Position numbers and translations under genes: made by a program
Notes under the pieces: model-generated
What the model saw: only the letters and a program-made list of their open reading frames with translations
The model's database searches: none
What the model was told of the DNA's origin: nothing
Source: Flavobacterium sp. SH_e
GTDB taxonomy: Bacteria > Bacteroidota > Bacteroidia > Flavobacteriales > Flavobacteriaceae
Reading direction: 5' to 3'
NCBI RefSeq assembly: GCF_025717045.1
Contig: NZ_JAOVZN010000008.1
Span: 595,519 to 659,518, forward strand
DNA length: 64,000 nt
In this document: positions 43,133 to 52,701 of the stretch, piece by piece
Numbering within the stretch: the stretch's first letter is position 1
Layout: the number at the start of each line of letters is the position of its first letter

Positions 43133-44089
43133 TTAATCCTTCCCCCAAATCCTAGTATTCAAATCCAATTCATGAACAATATCTTGCATAAACTGAACGA
43201 TCGAAATATCATAAGTAAGCAAATCTGGAACTAAAAGAGAGGAATGAATTGGCGCTTCGAAGTAATTGTGAGACAAAGGAAAAGCGATATACATTTTGGA
43301 ATGAATAAATGAGATCGAAATCGTATCGTCGGATTTTCTATTTAAATCCAGAATTCTCTCCATCATTGCAGGCGTTAAAATATAGCGCGCCTCAATTTGG
43401 TTTCTAGAATAGGTTACAAACTTGTTATCAAAATCAATGTTTTCGAGTTGTACTACTTCAGTATTTCCAAAACTAAAAACGTTTTTAGAAAACCACGCTC
43501 CAATGCTATCACCAAAACTTTTTGGACGCACAACCGTCGAAACTTCAAAATTTTTATTAAAATCGGCAACAAAAATAATTCCGTTAAAAATGGTATGCCA
43601 TTCTGTTCTTGTTCCGTTTTTAGTATGAGTTTCCGTTTTGTATTCGGCATGAACTTCGGCAAACCAAAAAGAAGTTTTATCGGCTATTCCGCTTATTAAA
43701 TCCTGTGTTTTATATCGATCTGGTTTAGTTGTAAAAAGTTCCGAACTTATAAACTCATATTCTGGAAGTCCGCTTTGTGGCGTTATAGTCAGCGTGTCGT
43801 TGATGTCTTTTAACGCCTCTCCAACAATACTTTTTTTGTAAGCAAATTTGTATTTTTTAACATCCTCATCTATTCTAAAATACATTACGATTCCAACAAT
43901 TAAAGGGACTAGGCCTAAAATTACTGCAAAAACTCCTAATCCTATAAATATACTTACAGCTATAATTAATGCGGCAATACCAAATAAGATATAGCTGATT
44001 TGATAGGTTTCGGCTATTTTTTTTCGATCAACTTCTAAGGTATTCAGAATGTCCTGCAAGTTTGCTTTCGAATTTATTTCTGAATCCAT
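43133..44089 (-). CDS. DUF3137 domain membrane protein
   Basis: Family of unknown function, often paired with lemA. The 318 residues have two TM helices near the N-terminus (about 31-51 and 53-70, AALIIAVSIFIGLGVFAVIL). A large soluble domain follows, with FWFAEVHAEYKTET and the C-terminal text SISFIHSKMYIAFPLSHNY. Its ATG shares one base with the lemA stop (TAATG), so translation of the pair is coupled, and the two products probably work together at the membrane. Confidence 0.85.
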   Translation of the reverse strand: MDSEINSKANLQDILNTLEVDRKKIAETYQISYILFGIAALIIAVSIFIGLGVFAVILGLVPLIVGIVMYFRIDEDVKKYKFAYKKSIVGEALKDINDTLTITPQSGLPEYEFISSELFTTKPDRYKTQDLISGIADKTSFWFAEVHAEYKTETHTKNGTRTEWHTIFNGIIFVADFNKNFEVSTVVRPKSFGDSIGAWFSKNVFSFGNTEVVQLENIDFDNKFVTYSRNQIEARYILTPAMMERILDLNRKSDDTISISFIHSKMYIAFPLSHNYFEAPIHSSLLVPDLLTYDISIVQFMQDIVHELDLNTRIWGKD

Positions 44090-44646
44090 TAATTATTAAA
44101 TAGTTCTTTTGCACTAATATTTTTACGTTCCTCTTCTGGTGTTTCTAAAACATCAATTTTAGTATAACTCAACATTCCTGCAAACATATTACCTGGAAAC
44201 ATCATAATCGCATTGTTATAATCAGTCACTACTGCATTGTAAGTTCTTCTCGCTGCTGCAATTTGCTCTTCGCTTTCTGTCCAAGTTGTTTGAAGATTTA
44301 AGAAATTTGTATTTGCTTTTAGATCTGGATAATTTTCAATCGTTACCATTAACCCCTTTACAGCCGAACTTAATTCAGTATCCAAACTTGCTTTTTCTCC
44401 GTCGGTTAAAGTTCCTGACGTTGCTTTAGCGCGAAGCTCGACAATTTTAGTTAAAGTACTTTGTTCATAATTTGTGTATTGCTTTACAACTTCAACAAGA
44501 TTCGGAATCAAATCGAAACGTTTTTTCAGCATTACATCAATCGCCGAAAACGCATTGGTAACTTGATTTTTTTTTCCGATAAGTGAATTGTAGATGGCAA
44601 TTCCAACAATAAGAAGGAATACAATAAGTCCTAGAATAACAATCAT
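44089..44646 (-). CDS. lemA: LemA-family protein
   Basis: LemA proteins have one N-terminal TM helix and a cytoplasmic or periplasmic coiled-coil bundle; role unknown. The 185 residues begin MIVILGLIVFLLIVG and continue YNSLIGKKNQVTNAFSAIDV, LKKRFDLIPNLVEVVKQYTNYEQ, AARRTYNAVVTDYNNAIMMFPGN, which is the full family pattern. It is the first gene of a run with DUF3137 (and perhaps the 103-residue membrane protein). Confidence 0.93.
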   Translation of the reverse strand: MIVILGLIVFLLIVGIAIYNSLIGKKNQVTNAFSAIDVMLKKRFDLIPNLVEVVKQYTNYEQSTLTKIVELRAKATSGTLTDGEKASLDTELSSAVKGLMVTIENYPDLKANTNFLNLQTTWTESEEQIAAARRTYNAVVTDYNNAIMMFPGNMFAGMLSYTKIDVLETPEEERKNISAKELFNN

Positions 44647-44852
44647 GGTGTATTTTTTTTTGAATTGGTTATGGACAAATATATAGAAAAGGCAGTAAGT
44701 TTGGCTTTTATTTTTTAAGATTTATATCACAAATTTTCATTTATTAAAATGACAATCAAAAATAAAAATTGTATAAAATCTATAGCTTTATATCCGAAAT
44801 AATCCCATTTTAGCGTTATAAATAAACTGACTTCTATAAAACCTAATTTTAA

Positions 44853-46061
44853 ATGAATAAAAATATAACCGCACTCTATAATATAGCTCAAAAAGAAACC
44901 CGAAAAATACTTGGTTTAATGTCTGGAACTTCGCTCGACGGACTTGATATTGCTTTATGTGCTGTTTCTGGTTCTGGCGAAAATACAAATGTGAAAATCT
45001 TAGAATTTGAAACCATTTCTTATTCTGAGGACATTAAAAACGAAATCAAAAAAGTATTTGCAAAAAAGACAATCGATTTTCAGCATTTGGCTTTATTAAA
45101 CGAATGGATCGGAATATTACACAGCGACATGATTAATGATTGCCTTTCTAAATGGAATATTTCGTCAAGCGAAGTGGATTTAATTGCTTCACATGGACAA
45201 ACGGTTTTACACGCTCCAAAGTTTTTGCATCAGCAGGAAAAATTTCCAAATGCGACTTTACAAATTGGAGACGGCGATCATATTGCGGTGAAAACAGGAA
45301 TTATCACACTTTCAGATTTCAGACAAAAACATGTTGCGGCAGGTGGCGAAGGCGCACCTTTGGCGGTTTATGGTGATTATTTATTATTCGGAAAAAAAGG
45401 CGAAAACCGAATTATGCTCAACATGGGCGGAATTGGTAATTATACTTATCTCCCAGCCTCTCTTAACGCCGAGGAAGTTTTTGTAACCGATACCGGAACT
45501 GCAAATACGTTAATCGACATTTTTACCAAACATTATTTCCCTGAAAAAAGTTACGACAAAGATGCAGAAATTGCGCGACAAGGAACTGTAAATCAAGAAC
45601 TTTTAAGCGAACTTAAAAAAAATGATTTCTTCCAAAAAAATTTTCCAAAATCGATTGGACAAGAGCTCTTTAATTTCGATTTTGTACAGTCGGCTTTGGT
45701 AAAATTAAAATTAGAAACCATTTCGGCATCAGATTTGCTGGCAACTTTAACACGTTTAAGTGCTGAAACTATTGCAGAAGCGATTTATTTCACCATAAAA
45801 AACACCCCTATTTCAGCAGAAGATTTTCATATTTATATGTCTGGAGGCGGAACGAATAATCCGTTATTGGTAAAATGGCTAAAGGATTTATTGCCTTGCC
45901 AGTTTCACACCAGCGACGATTTGGGCATTTTAAGCGATGCTAAAGAAGCTGTTTTATTTGCGCTTTTGGCAAACGAAACCGTTTCTGGAGGCGATTATAA
46001 TTTTGGAAACAGCAAAGGAATCCCATCTGTAACAATGGGAAAAATTTCTTTTCCTGATTAA
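44853..46061 (+). CDS. anmK: Anhydro-N-acetylmuramic acid kinase
   Basis: Opens the 1,6-anhydro ring and phosphorylates MurNAc, so that wall fragments re-enter metabolism. The 402 residues have the N-terminal ATP motif GLMSGTSLDGLDIALCAVS and IASHGQTVLHAP. The substrate-binding LSDFRQKHVAAGGEGAPLA and the C-terminal YMSGGGTNNPLL close the family core. The first 17 residues before the core are an extension that may not be translated from 44853; the in-frame Met later (GLM) is too late. It begins a run of wall-recycling genes. Confidence 0.92.
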   Translation: MNKNITALYNIAQKETRKILGLMSGTSLDGLDIALCAVSGSGENTNVKILEFETISYSEDIKNEIKKVFAKKTIDFQHLALLNEWIGILHSDMINDCLSKWNISSSEVDLIASHGQTVLHAPKFLHQQEKFPNATLQIGDGDHIAVKTGIITLSDFRQKHVAAGGEGAPLAVYGDYLLFGKKGENRIMLNMGGIGNYTYLPASLNAEEVFVTDTGTANTLIDIFTKHYFPEKSYDKDAEIARQGTVNQELLSELKKNDFFQKNFPKSIGQELFNFDFVQSALVKLKLETISASDLLATLTRLSAETIAEAIYFTIKNTPISAEDFHIYMSGGGTNNPLLVKWLKDLLPCQFHTSDDLGILSDAKEAVLFALLANETVSGGDYNFGNSKGIPSVTMGKISFPD

Positions 46062-46068
46062 AATTATA

Positions 46069-46183
46069 GCCACAAATTCACGAATTTAGCGCTAATCTAT
46101 GCGAAATAAGCGCGATTAATTACACAGAATATGCTGATTGGATTATCTTCAATCATAAAAAAAATAATTCGTGAATTCGTGGC
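46069..46183. repeat. Inverted repeat GCCACAAATTCACGAATT, copy 2
   Basis: Arms 46069-46086 and 46166-46183 match 17 of 18, the same family as 106-271. Inside is a small GCGCT/AGCGC pair. It lies in the gap between anmK and the DUF187 gene. Confidence 0.8.
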
Positions 46184-46223
46184 GGAAAAAAACTATTTTT
46201 GATTCCTGTTAAAAAACAATGAA

Positions 46224-47795
46224 ATGCATAAAAATCAGTACTTAATATTCTCTATACTATTCCTATTTTTCTTTAACACAATTTTGACGGCGCAAGAAAA
46301 AACAATGCACCCAAAAAATGAGTTTAGAGGTGTATGGATTGCTACTGTTGTAAATATTGACTGGCCTAAAACTGCAACAGACAACGTAGAAAAAGAGAAA
46401 GCTGATTATCTTGAAATTTTAGAAGCTTACAAAAAACTAAATTATAATGCCGTAATTGTTCAGGTTCGAAGTGTTGGAGATGCTATTTATCCTTCAGAAT
46501 TTGCACCTTGGTCACGATTCTTGACGGGAAAAGAAGGTTTGGCTCCAAATCCATATTACGATACTCTGGCTTGGATGATTGAACAGGCACACAACAGAGG
46601 ATTTGAATTTCATGCTTGGCTGAATCCTTATCGCGCGACTTTCGATTTGAATAAAAATCTTTTAAGTCCAAATCACGATCTTTTTAAACATCCAGAATGG
46701 ATGATCGAATACGGAGGAAAATATTATTATGATCCTGCCTTACCTGAAGTTCAGGCACATTTAACAAAAGTGGTTAAAGAAGTGGTTGATAAATATGACA
46801 TTGATGCGATTCACTTTGATGATTATTTTTATCCTTATGCTGTTCCAGGAAAAGTATTTAACGATACTGCATCTTACAAAAAATATGGTTCAGGTTTAAG
46901 TCTTGCCGATTGGCGACGTGCCAATGTAAGCAACTTTGTACACGCTATTTCAAACACGATCAAAGAAAGCAAACCGTGGGTTCAATTCGGAATTAGTCCG
47001 TTTGGAGTTTGGCGAAATAAATCTCAAGATCCAAGAGGTTCAGAAACGCAGTCAACTTCAAATTATGATGATTTGTACGCAGATCCAATGCTTTGGATGG
47101 ACCAAAAATGGATCGATTATATTTTGCCACAATTGTACTGGAGTATGAATAATCCAAGAGCTTCTTATTCTAAATTGGTAAAATGGTGGTCTGAAAACTC
47201 AAATAATACAGCTATTTACATTGGTCACGCATCTTATAAAATTAGAGGTGATGCTGATAAAAACTGGAATTTCATGACTGAAATTCCAACTCAAATTGAC
47301 TTTTTAAGAACTTTCAAAAATGTTTCTGGAAGTGCTTATTTCAGCTCAAAATGGTTCATGGGCAAAAACTTTGATGTGGTTCGTCATTTAGAAGAAAATC
47401 AATATAAATATCCTGCGCTTCCTGCTGCGGTTCCTAATTTACGCCATGTAATTATTGATACACCAAAATTATCAGAGTATAATAAAGATAGTATTCGTTA
47501 TAACTTTACATTCAAAAGTCCGCTGAATACAAAAGTCCGTTATATGGTAGTTTATGGAGGCGAACATATTTCAAAAATCGACATTAACGACGCAACAAAA
47601 ATCGTTGAAAAAGTAACTGTAAAAGAAGTTGACGGAAAAATCACTTTTGCAATAGCAGCAGGAAAACTAAACCTTTACAAAGCTTGTGCTGTGACTTTTA
47701 TTGATTACTATGCCAACGAAAGCACCCCAACTGCAATAGATTTAAAAAAGCCATTTAAAAACTATATACCTGCTCAGCCAAATGAAAATAGATAA
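46224..47795 (+). CDS. Secreted family 10-type glycoside hydrolase (DUF187)
   Basis: Exported (signal peptide ending LTA, then QEKT). The DUF187/GH10-like fold covers about 30-400: EFRGVWIATVVNIDWPKT, YNAVIVQVRSVGDAIYPSEF, FEFHAWLNPYRATF, YDIDAIHFDDYFYPY, then QFGISPFGVWRN and WIDYILPQLYWS. These are the conserved acidic and aromatic positions of the family. Some members act on wall glycan strands. C-terminal beta-type domain (about 420-523). It overlaps the transporter gene by 14 nt, so they are cotranscribed. Confidence 0.85.
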   Translation: MHKNQYLIFSILFLFFFNTILTAQEKTMHPKNEFRGVWIATVVNIDWPKTATDNVEKEKADYLEILEAYKKLNYNAVIVQVRSVGDAIYPSEFAPWSRFLTGKEGLAPNPYYDTLAWMIEQAHNRGFEFHAWLNPYRATFDLNKNLLSPNHDLFKHPEWMIEYGGKYYYDPALPEVQAHLTKVVKEVVDKYDIDAIHFDDYFYPYAVPGKVFNDTASYKKYGSGLSLADWRRANVSNFVHAISNTIKESKPWVQFGISPFGVWRNKSQDPRGSETQSTSNYDDLYADPMLWMDQKWIDYILPQLYWSMNNPRASYSKLVKWWSENSNNTAIYIGHASYKIRGDADKNWNFMTEIPTQIDFLRTFKNVSGSAYFSSKWFMGKNFDVVRHLEENQYKYPALPAAVPNLRHVIIDTPKLSEYNKDSIRYNFTFKSPLNTKVRYMVVYGGEHISKIDINDATKIVEKVTVKEVDGKITFAIAAGKLNLYKACAVTFIDYYANESTPTAIDLKKPFKNYIPAQPNENR

Positions 47796-49320
47796 TAAAC
47801 CTTGGTTCTGGATTCCGCTTCTTAATTTTGCTTCTGGATTTCCTTATGTAATTATCATCTCCGTGTCGGTTTTGATGTATAAAAAGTTAGGCATAACTAA
47901 TGAAGATATCGGTTTGTATACAAGTTTGCTCTATCTTCCTTGGGTAATCAAACCATTATGGAGTCCTTTAGTTGAGCTTTATGGCACAAAACGAAAATGG
48001 TTTTTATGGATGCAATTGCTTATTTCTATTGCTTTTTTAATTGTTGGATTCACTCTTTCCTTACATAATTTTTTCCTTGTTACTTTAGCAATATTTTGGG
48101 CTGCAGCTTTTGCTTCTGCTTCAAATGATATTGCAAGTGATGGCTTTTATTTATTGGTTTTACCAAAAGAAGAGCAGTCATTTTTTTTAGGAATAAGAAG
48201 TACATTTTACAGAGCTTCTATGATAGCCGGAAATGGATTAATAATACTTTTAGCAGGTTATTTAGAACATAAATACAGTGACAATACAAAAGCTTGGTCG
48301 TATACCATGATTTTTGTTGGTCTTTTAATGACTCTTATTACCATTTACAATTTCATTTTTACACCTAAAAACGAAATTAATTTCGTAGAAAATAAAGAAC
48401 AACACCATCAAAGCTTTGGAACCATTTTTATCAGCTTTTTTAAGAAAAAACAAATTACAATTGTTTTAATTTTTATTCTGGTTTTTAGATTAGGAGAATC
48501 ACAGTTATTAAAAATGTTAACTCCCTTTTTAGTTGACCCAATCAAATATGAACTAGTACAAAAAACTGCAGACTTAGATGAAAAAAAGGCATTATACCTA
48601 TATAATACCAAAGTAAAAGCAGGCATAAAACTTGAAGCATCAGAGTTACAATTATTATATTCCAAATTACCAATTGTTGCTGATACCCGAAAAGAAAAAA
48701 AAACTGTATTAGAAGCTCAACCCAAAAAAGGTGAAGAATATAAAAAAGTAAATGAAGCAAGAATTCATTTCGTTGATGAATTAATTACTACAAATGGAAA
48801 TCAGGCAACAATCCACAAAGGAGGAATGGGACTCGAAACCGAAGATGTTGGTTTAATTTATGGAACTTTTGGCCTCATTGCTTTAACTTTAGGAGGAATA
48901 TTGGGAGGAATTCTAATCTCTCAACAAGGTCTTACGAAATGGATGCTTCCAATGTTTCTAGCAATGCATCTTCCAATTTTAGGATTTATTTTATTAGCTT
49001 TCTTTCATCCAGCATCAATTTATTACATTTACGCTGTAGTTATTTTTGAACAATTTGGCTATGGTTTTGGTTTTACTGCCTTTATGATGTATTTAATTCA
49101 TGTTGCCGAAGGAGAATCAAAAACAGCACATTATGCACTGGCAACTGGTTTTATGGCATTAGGAATGATGCTTCCAGGAATGTTAAGCGGATTTATACAA
49201 AAATATTTAGGCTATGGAAACTTCTTTATTTGGGTTTTCTTAGCCACAATACCAGGTCTTATTTTATCACGTTTTTTAACTTTCCCAAAAGATTTTGGGA
49301 AAAAATCTGAAGAAGTTTAA
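47782..49320 (+). CDS. AmpG-like MFS transporter with large periplasmic insertion
   Basis: Probably imports muropeptides or their sugars through the inner membrane. The 512 residues have the 12-TM MFS/AmpG plan: FWIPLLNFASGFPYVIIISV, the LGITNEDIGLYTSLLYLPWVIKPLWSPLVE motif shared with AmpG/SLC33, then FASASNDIASDGFYLLVL. Residues about 250-345, between TM7 and TM8, are a polar insertion of about 95 residues (KKALYLYNTKVKAGIKLEAS and QPKKGEEYKKVNEARIHFV). Usual AmpG proteins do not have this. The C-terminal half resumes with MGLETEDVGLIYGTFGLIAL. Name by context and motifs only. Confidence 0.82.
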   Translation: MKIDNKPWFWIPLLNFASGFPYVIIISVSVLMYKKLGITNEDIGLYTSLLYLPWVIKPLWSPLVELYGTKRKWFLWMQLLISIAFLIVGFTLSLHNFFLVTLAIFWAAAFASASNDIASDGFYLLVLPKEEQSFFLGIRSTFYRASMIAGNGLIILLAGYLEHKYSDNTKAWSYTMIFVGLLMTLITIYNFIFTPKNEINFVENKEQHHQSFGTIFISFFKKKQITIVLIFILVFRLGESQLLKMLTPFLVDPIKYELVQKTADLDEKKALYLYNTKVKAGIKLEASELQLLYSKLPIVADTRKEKKTVLEAQPKKGEEYKKVNEARIHFVDELITTNGNQATIHKGGMGLETEDVGLIYGTFGLIALTLGGILGGILISQQGLTKWMLPMFLAMHLPILGFILLAFFHPASIYYIYAVVIFEQFGYGFGFTAFMMYLIHVAEGESKTAHYALATGFMALGMMLPGMLSGFIQKYLGYGNFFIWVFLATIPGLILSRFLTFPKDFGKKSEEV

Positions 49321-49341
49321 CCCCAAATCAAACTCCTACAT

Positions 49342-49683
49342 ATGGAAATCAATGAAAATTTGCAGGCCGAACGAAATCTAAAAGGAACTGAGTTCGAGAA
49401 AAACGGAAATCTTGAAAAAGCTATTGAGTTGTATGAAGAAAATGTTGCAGAAGGCTTTAAAGGAAATCATCCTTACGATCGATTAGCAACGATCTACAAA
49501 AACGAAAATGATCTGGATAATGAAATTCGGGTTTTAGAAAAAGCCATTTTCGTTTATGAAGAAATCACAGTTGAAGATCGATTAGAAGGATTGCCAAAAC
49601 TTTTTCGTTTCAAAAACCGATTAGAAAAAGCAATTGAAACCAAAAAACAATTGGCCAAACAGAAGAAATTAAAGTTGAAATAA
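49342..49683 (+). CDS. Short TPR-like protein
   Basis: 113 residues, all helical and charged, no signal or TM. AERNLKGTEFEKNGNLEKAIELYEENV is a TPR-type helix pair, then NHPYDRLATIYKNENDLDNEIRVLEKA a second. It ends in a basic tail (KQKKLKLK). It lies 21 nt after the transporter, so it is probably in the same operon. Function unknown. Confidence 0.75.
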   Translation: MEINENLQAERNLKGTEFEKNGNLEKAIELYEENVAEGFKGNHPYDRLATIYKNENDLDNEIRVLEKAIFVYEEITVEDRLEGLPKLFRFKNRLEKAIETKKQLAKQKKLKLK

Positions 49684-49695
49684 AACATTCTTTTA

Positions 49696-49839
49696 AACAC
49701 ATAGAAACATAGCCTCGATTGCTATCGGGATTGTGTTAAAAGAATAAAAAAGAGAAACTCATTTCTCAACACATAGCTATGTATATTTGAAAAAGTGAAA
49801 CGCCTTTTCCAAGAACTAAATACTATGTTTCTATGTGTT
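49696..49839. repeat. Inverted repeat AACACATAGAAACATAG
   Basis: Arms 49696-49712 and 49823-49839 are perfect over 17 bp. Inside, GAGAAACTCATTTCTC forms a 6-bp hairpin. The words ACACATAGAAACATAG are internally repetitive. It separates the TPR gene and the GNAT gene. Confidence 0.7.
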
Positions 49840-49876
49840 AGAAAATTAAACGATACTAATCTAAACATTCTAAATC

Positions 49877-50323
49877 ATGAACATAAAGCGAACCAATTCT
49901 GATGATATTGATTTCATAAATCTGGTTGTTTTATTAGATCAAGATTTAGCGATCAGAGATGGTGAAGATCATGCGTTTTATAATCAGTTTAATAAGACTG
50001 ATAAAATAAAACACACGATTGTTTATTACGAAAACGAGATTCCTGTGGGTTGTGGCGCTTTTCGCGAAAAAGAATCAGGCACGACAGAAATCAAAAGAAT
50101 GTACGTTCATCCTGATCACAGAAAAAAAGGTATTGCTTCTGCTATTTTAAAAGAACTCGAAATCTGGGCAAAAGAAGTGGGTTATACTTATACTATTTTG
50201 GAAACGGGAAAAAACCAGCCGGAAGCCATAAACTTATATCAAAAATTAAATTATACCATAATTCCCAATTATCCACCTTACGAGAAAATGGATAATAGTG
50301 TCTGCATGAAAAAGACTTTATAA
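49877..50323 (+). CDS. GNAT-family acetyltransferase
   Basis: Acetylates an amine or protein N-terminus with acetyl-CoA. The 148 residues have the GNAT core: VPVGCGAFREKESGTTEIKRMYV-type strands (here IPVGCGAF, EIKRMYVHPDHRKKGIASAIL). The P-loop-like acetyl-CoA motif is HRKKGIAS near 84, then YTILETGKNQPEAINLYQKLNY. The ending matches the family. It precedes the GH3 gene by 2 nt (50323 to 50326), so the two are cotranscribed. The acceptor is unknown, though its place in the wall-recycling run suggests an amino sugar. Confidence 0.88.
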   Translation: MNIKRTNSDDIDFINLVVLLDQDLAIRDGEDHAFYNQFNKTDKIKHTIVYYENEIPVGCGAFREKESGTTEIKRMYVHPDHRKKGIASAILKELEIWAKEVGYTYTILETGKNQPEAINLYQKLNYTIIPNYPPYEKMDNSVCMKKTL

Positions 50324-50325
50324 TA

Positions 50326-51939
50326 ATGAAAATCACAGCCGAAGCATTAAGACAAAAAATAGGACAATTCTTTTTTCCTGCCGTTTTTATAAACGATACC
50401 GAAGAAAACATTCAGGAAACCGAACGACTTATAAAAGAACACAATATTGGAGGTTTAACGTTTTTCCACAGTCGTGCGAGCGCTGCAACGAATTATGAAA
50501 GCAAGAAAAAAGTTGTTTTCAACGATGACAGTTACGAAAAAATTAAAGCTCTTATTGTTCGTTATCAAAAAGCTGCTTCTACTCCACTTTTAATTAGTAT
50601 TGATGCAGAATGGGGATTAGCAATGCGAATTGAAAAAACACCGCAATATCCGTATGCAATTACTCTTGGCGCTTTACCAGAAAACAAATCTAACTTAGTT
50701 TATGAAGTTGGAAAACAAATTGGTCTAGATTTAAAAGCAGCTGGAATTCAGTATAATTTATCGCCTTTGGCAGATATTAATAACAATCCAAATAATCCCG
50801 TAATTGGATATCGTTCTTTTGGTGAAAATAAAGAAAAAGTAGCCGGTTTTTCGATTGAATATTTAAAAGGAATGTCAGAAGTTGGCGTTTTAGGCTGTCT
50901 AAAACACTTTCCTGGACACGGAAATACAAATGTTGATTCTCATTTAGGATTGCCTGTTTTAAAGGAAACTTTGGAAGAATTATTAGAAAACGAATTATAT
51001 CCTTTCATCAAAGGAATCGAAAATAATGTCGATTCAATTATGATTGGGCATTTGGCAGTTCCAAGTTTAAATGACGGAAAAGACACTTCTGCGACTTTAT
51101 CAAAAGCCGTTATTCAGGATCTTTTACGTGATAAATTAGGTTATGATGGTTTGGTAATTTCTGATGCTTTAAATATGCACAGCGTTTCTAAATTGTATGA
51201 AACCAAAGGTCAACTGGAATGGGAAGCTTTCAACGCAGGAAATGACGTTTTATGTTTCGCCGAAAATGTTCCAGAAGGAATTGAAGCAATTTATAAAAAT
51301 GCTTCGCCAGACCGTATTTTCGAAAGTTATAACAGAATTATGAAAGCTAAAGAAAAAGCGGGAATACTTTCTGGAAATACCGCACTTTCGGGGGAATTAA
51401 ACTTTGAAAAAACATCACAATTAAATCTTGAAATCGCTCAAAATGCCATTACCAAAATCATCGATAACGGAATTTCAGATTTAGCTCTTGAAGCTCAGAA
51501 AAGCAATAAATTAGCTAAACTGAGTTTATATAAAAATACTGAAAATACATTTTTTAAAACTTTAAATTCAAAATTACCTTCACCAGAATTTGCTTTTGAA
51601 AGTTTAGAAGCTTCGGATATTTCATCAATTAAAAATGAATTAGAAAATTTCGAAACGATCATCATTTCATTATTTGTTCCGAAAGCAAAACCATTAAATA
51701 ATTTCGAAGTAAATAATGAAGTTTTTGAATTGCTTTCTGATTTATTGCAAACTAAAAAATGTATTGTTTACGTTTTCGGAAATCCTTACGTTTTACCACT
51801 TATTCCAAATCTGAAAAAGGCTTCAGGATTAATTCAAGCGTATCAGGATTTTGAAGAATTTCAAAAAACAGCGGGAGTTCAATTTTTAGAAAAAAATATT
51901 TTAAACGGCGTATTACCCGTAAATATTGACATTCAATAA
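50326..51939 (+). CDS. NagZ-like beta-N-acetylhexosaminidase (GH3) with extra C-terminal domain
   Basis: Cleaves GlcNAc from muropeptides. The catalytic barrel has KHFPGHGN (193-200) and DSH (205-207) with the general-acid His motif of NagZ, and the nucleophile D280 in VISDALNM. There is no signal peptide (MKITAEALRQKIGQFFFP), so it is cytoplasmic, as NagZ is. The 537 residues exceed the about 340 of E. coli NagZ by a C-terminal domain of roughly 180 residues (about 360-537), as in two-domain GH3 enzymes. It follows the GNAT gene directly. With anmK and the AmpG-like transporter it completes a recycling route. No Ser/Thr-type or metal motif was seen in the extension. Confidence 0.87.
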   Translation: MKITAEALRQKIGQFFFPAVFINDTEENIQETERLIKEHNIGGLTFFHSRASAATNYESKKKVVFNDDSYEKIKALIVRYQKAASTPLLISIDAEWGLAMRIEKTPQYPYAITLGALPENKSNLVYEVGKQIGLDLKAAGIQYNLSPLADINNNPNNPVIGYRSFGENKEKVAGFSIEYLKGMSEVGVLGCLKHFPGHGNTNVDSHLGLPVLKETLEELLENELYPFIKGIENNVDSIMIGHLAVPSLNDGKDTSATLSKAVIQDLLRDKLGYDGLVISDALNMHSVSKLYETKGQLEWEAFNAGNDVLCFAENVPEGIEAIYKNASPDRIFESYNRIMKAKEKAGILSGNTALSGELNFEKTSQLNLEIAQNAITKIIDNGISDLALEAQKSNKLAKLSLYKNTENTFFKTLNSKLPSPEFAFESLEASDISSIKNELENFETIIISLFVPKAKPLNNFEVNNEVFELLSDLLQTKKCIVYVFGNPYVLPLIPNLKKASGLIQAYQDFEEFQKTAGVQFLEKNILNGVLPVNIDIQ

Positions 51940-51997
51940 GTTAAAACTATAAATAGTCAAAATTTATCAACTTATAAATTTTTATAATCACATCTTA

Positions 51998-52029
51998 TTG
52001 TAAGAACCTGTACTTATGCCCTACTTTTG
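51998..52029 (+). promoter_or_regulatory. ahpC promoter
   Basis: TTG at 51998-52000, a 21-nt spacer and TACTTTTG at 52022-52029, 33 nt before the start codon. Fits the Bacteroidota consensus. Confidence 0.6.
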
Positions 52030-52062
52030 CACCAAATAAATTTTTAACGTAAAACGAATATT

Positions 52063-52701
52063 ATGTCTTTAGTAGGAAAAAAATTCCCAAGTATTGCAGT
52101 AGATGCTATCTCAGAAATGGGTGACAATTTAAAAATCAACATTTTTGAAGAAGCAGTAAACAACAATAAAAAAGTACTTTTATTTTGGTACCCAAAAGAT
52201 TTTACTTTTGTATGTCCAACTGAATTACACGCCTTTCAAGCTGCATTACCAGAATTCGAAAAAAGAAATACTATCGTAATTGGTGCTTCTTGCGACACAA
52301 ACGAAGTTCACTTTGCTTGGTTAAATACTCCAAAAAACAATGGTGGAATCGAAGGTGTTACTTACCCAATCTTAGCTGATACAAACCGTAACTTAGCTAA
52401 CATTTTAGGTATTCTTGATATCGAATCTACAAGCTACAGCGAAGATACAGATTCAGTTATCATCGAAGGTTCAAACGTAACTTACAGAGCTACTTACCTT
52501 ATTGACGAAACTGGAAAAATTTTCCACGAAAGTGTAAACGATATGCCATTAGGACGTAACGTAAACGAATACTTAAGAATGGTTGACGCTTACACTCACA
52601 TTCAAACTAAAGGTGAAGTTTGTCCAGCAAACTGGGAAGCTGGTAAAGAAGCAATGTCTGCTGATAGAATCAGTACAGCTGAATACTTAAGCGCTAATTA
52701 A
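52063..52701 (+). CDS. ahpC: Peroxiredoxin (AhpC/TSA family)
   Basis: Reduces hydrogen and organic peroxides, here with a thioredoxin-type partner likely from the next gene. The 212 residues have the peroxidatic Cys in FTFVCPTE (C51) and the resolving Cys in GEVCPANW (C187). The remaining Cys is C87 (GASCDTNE). The typical 2-Cys fold and length are as expected. The start is supported by the promoter just upstream. Between it and trx lies a repeat-filled gap. The reductase AhpF is not in the window. Confidence 0.92.
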   Translation: MSLVGKKFPSIAVDAISEMGDNLKINIFEEAVNNNKKVLLFWYPKDFTFVCPTELHAFQAALPEFEKRNTIVIGASCDTNEVHFAWLNTPKNNGGIEGVTYPILADTNRNLANILGILDIESTSYSEDTDSVIIEGSNVTYRATYLIDETGKIFHESVNDMPLGRNVNEYLRMVDAYTHIQTKGEVCPANWEAGKEAMSADRISTAEYLSAN

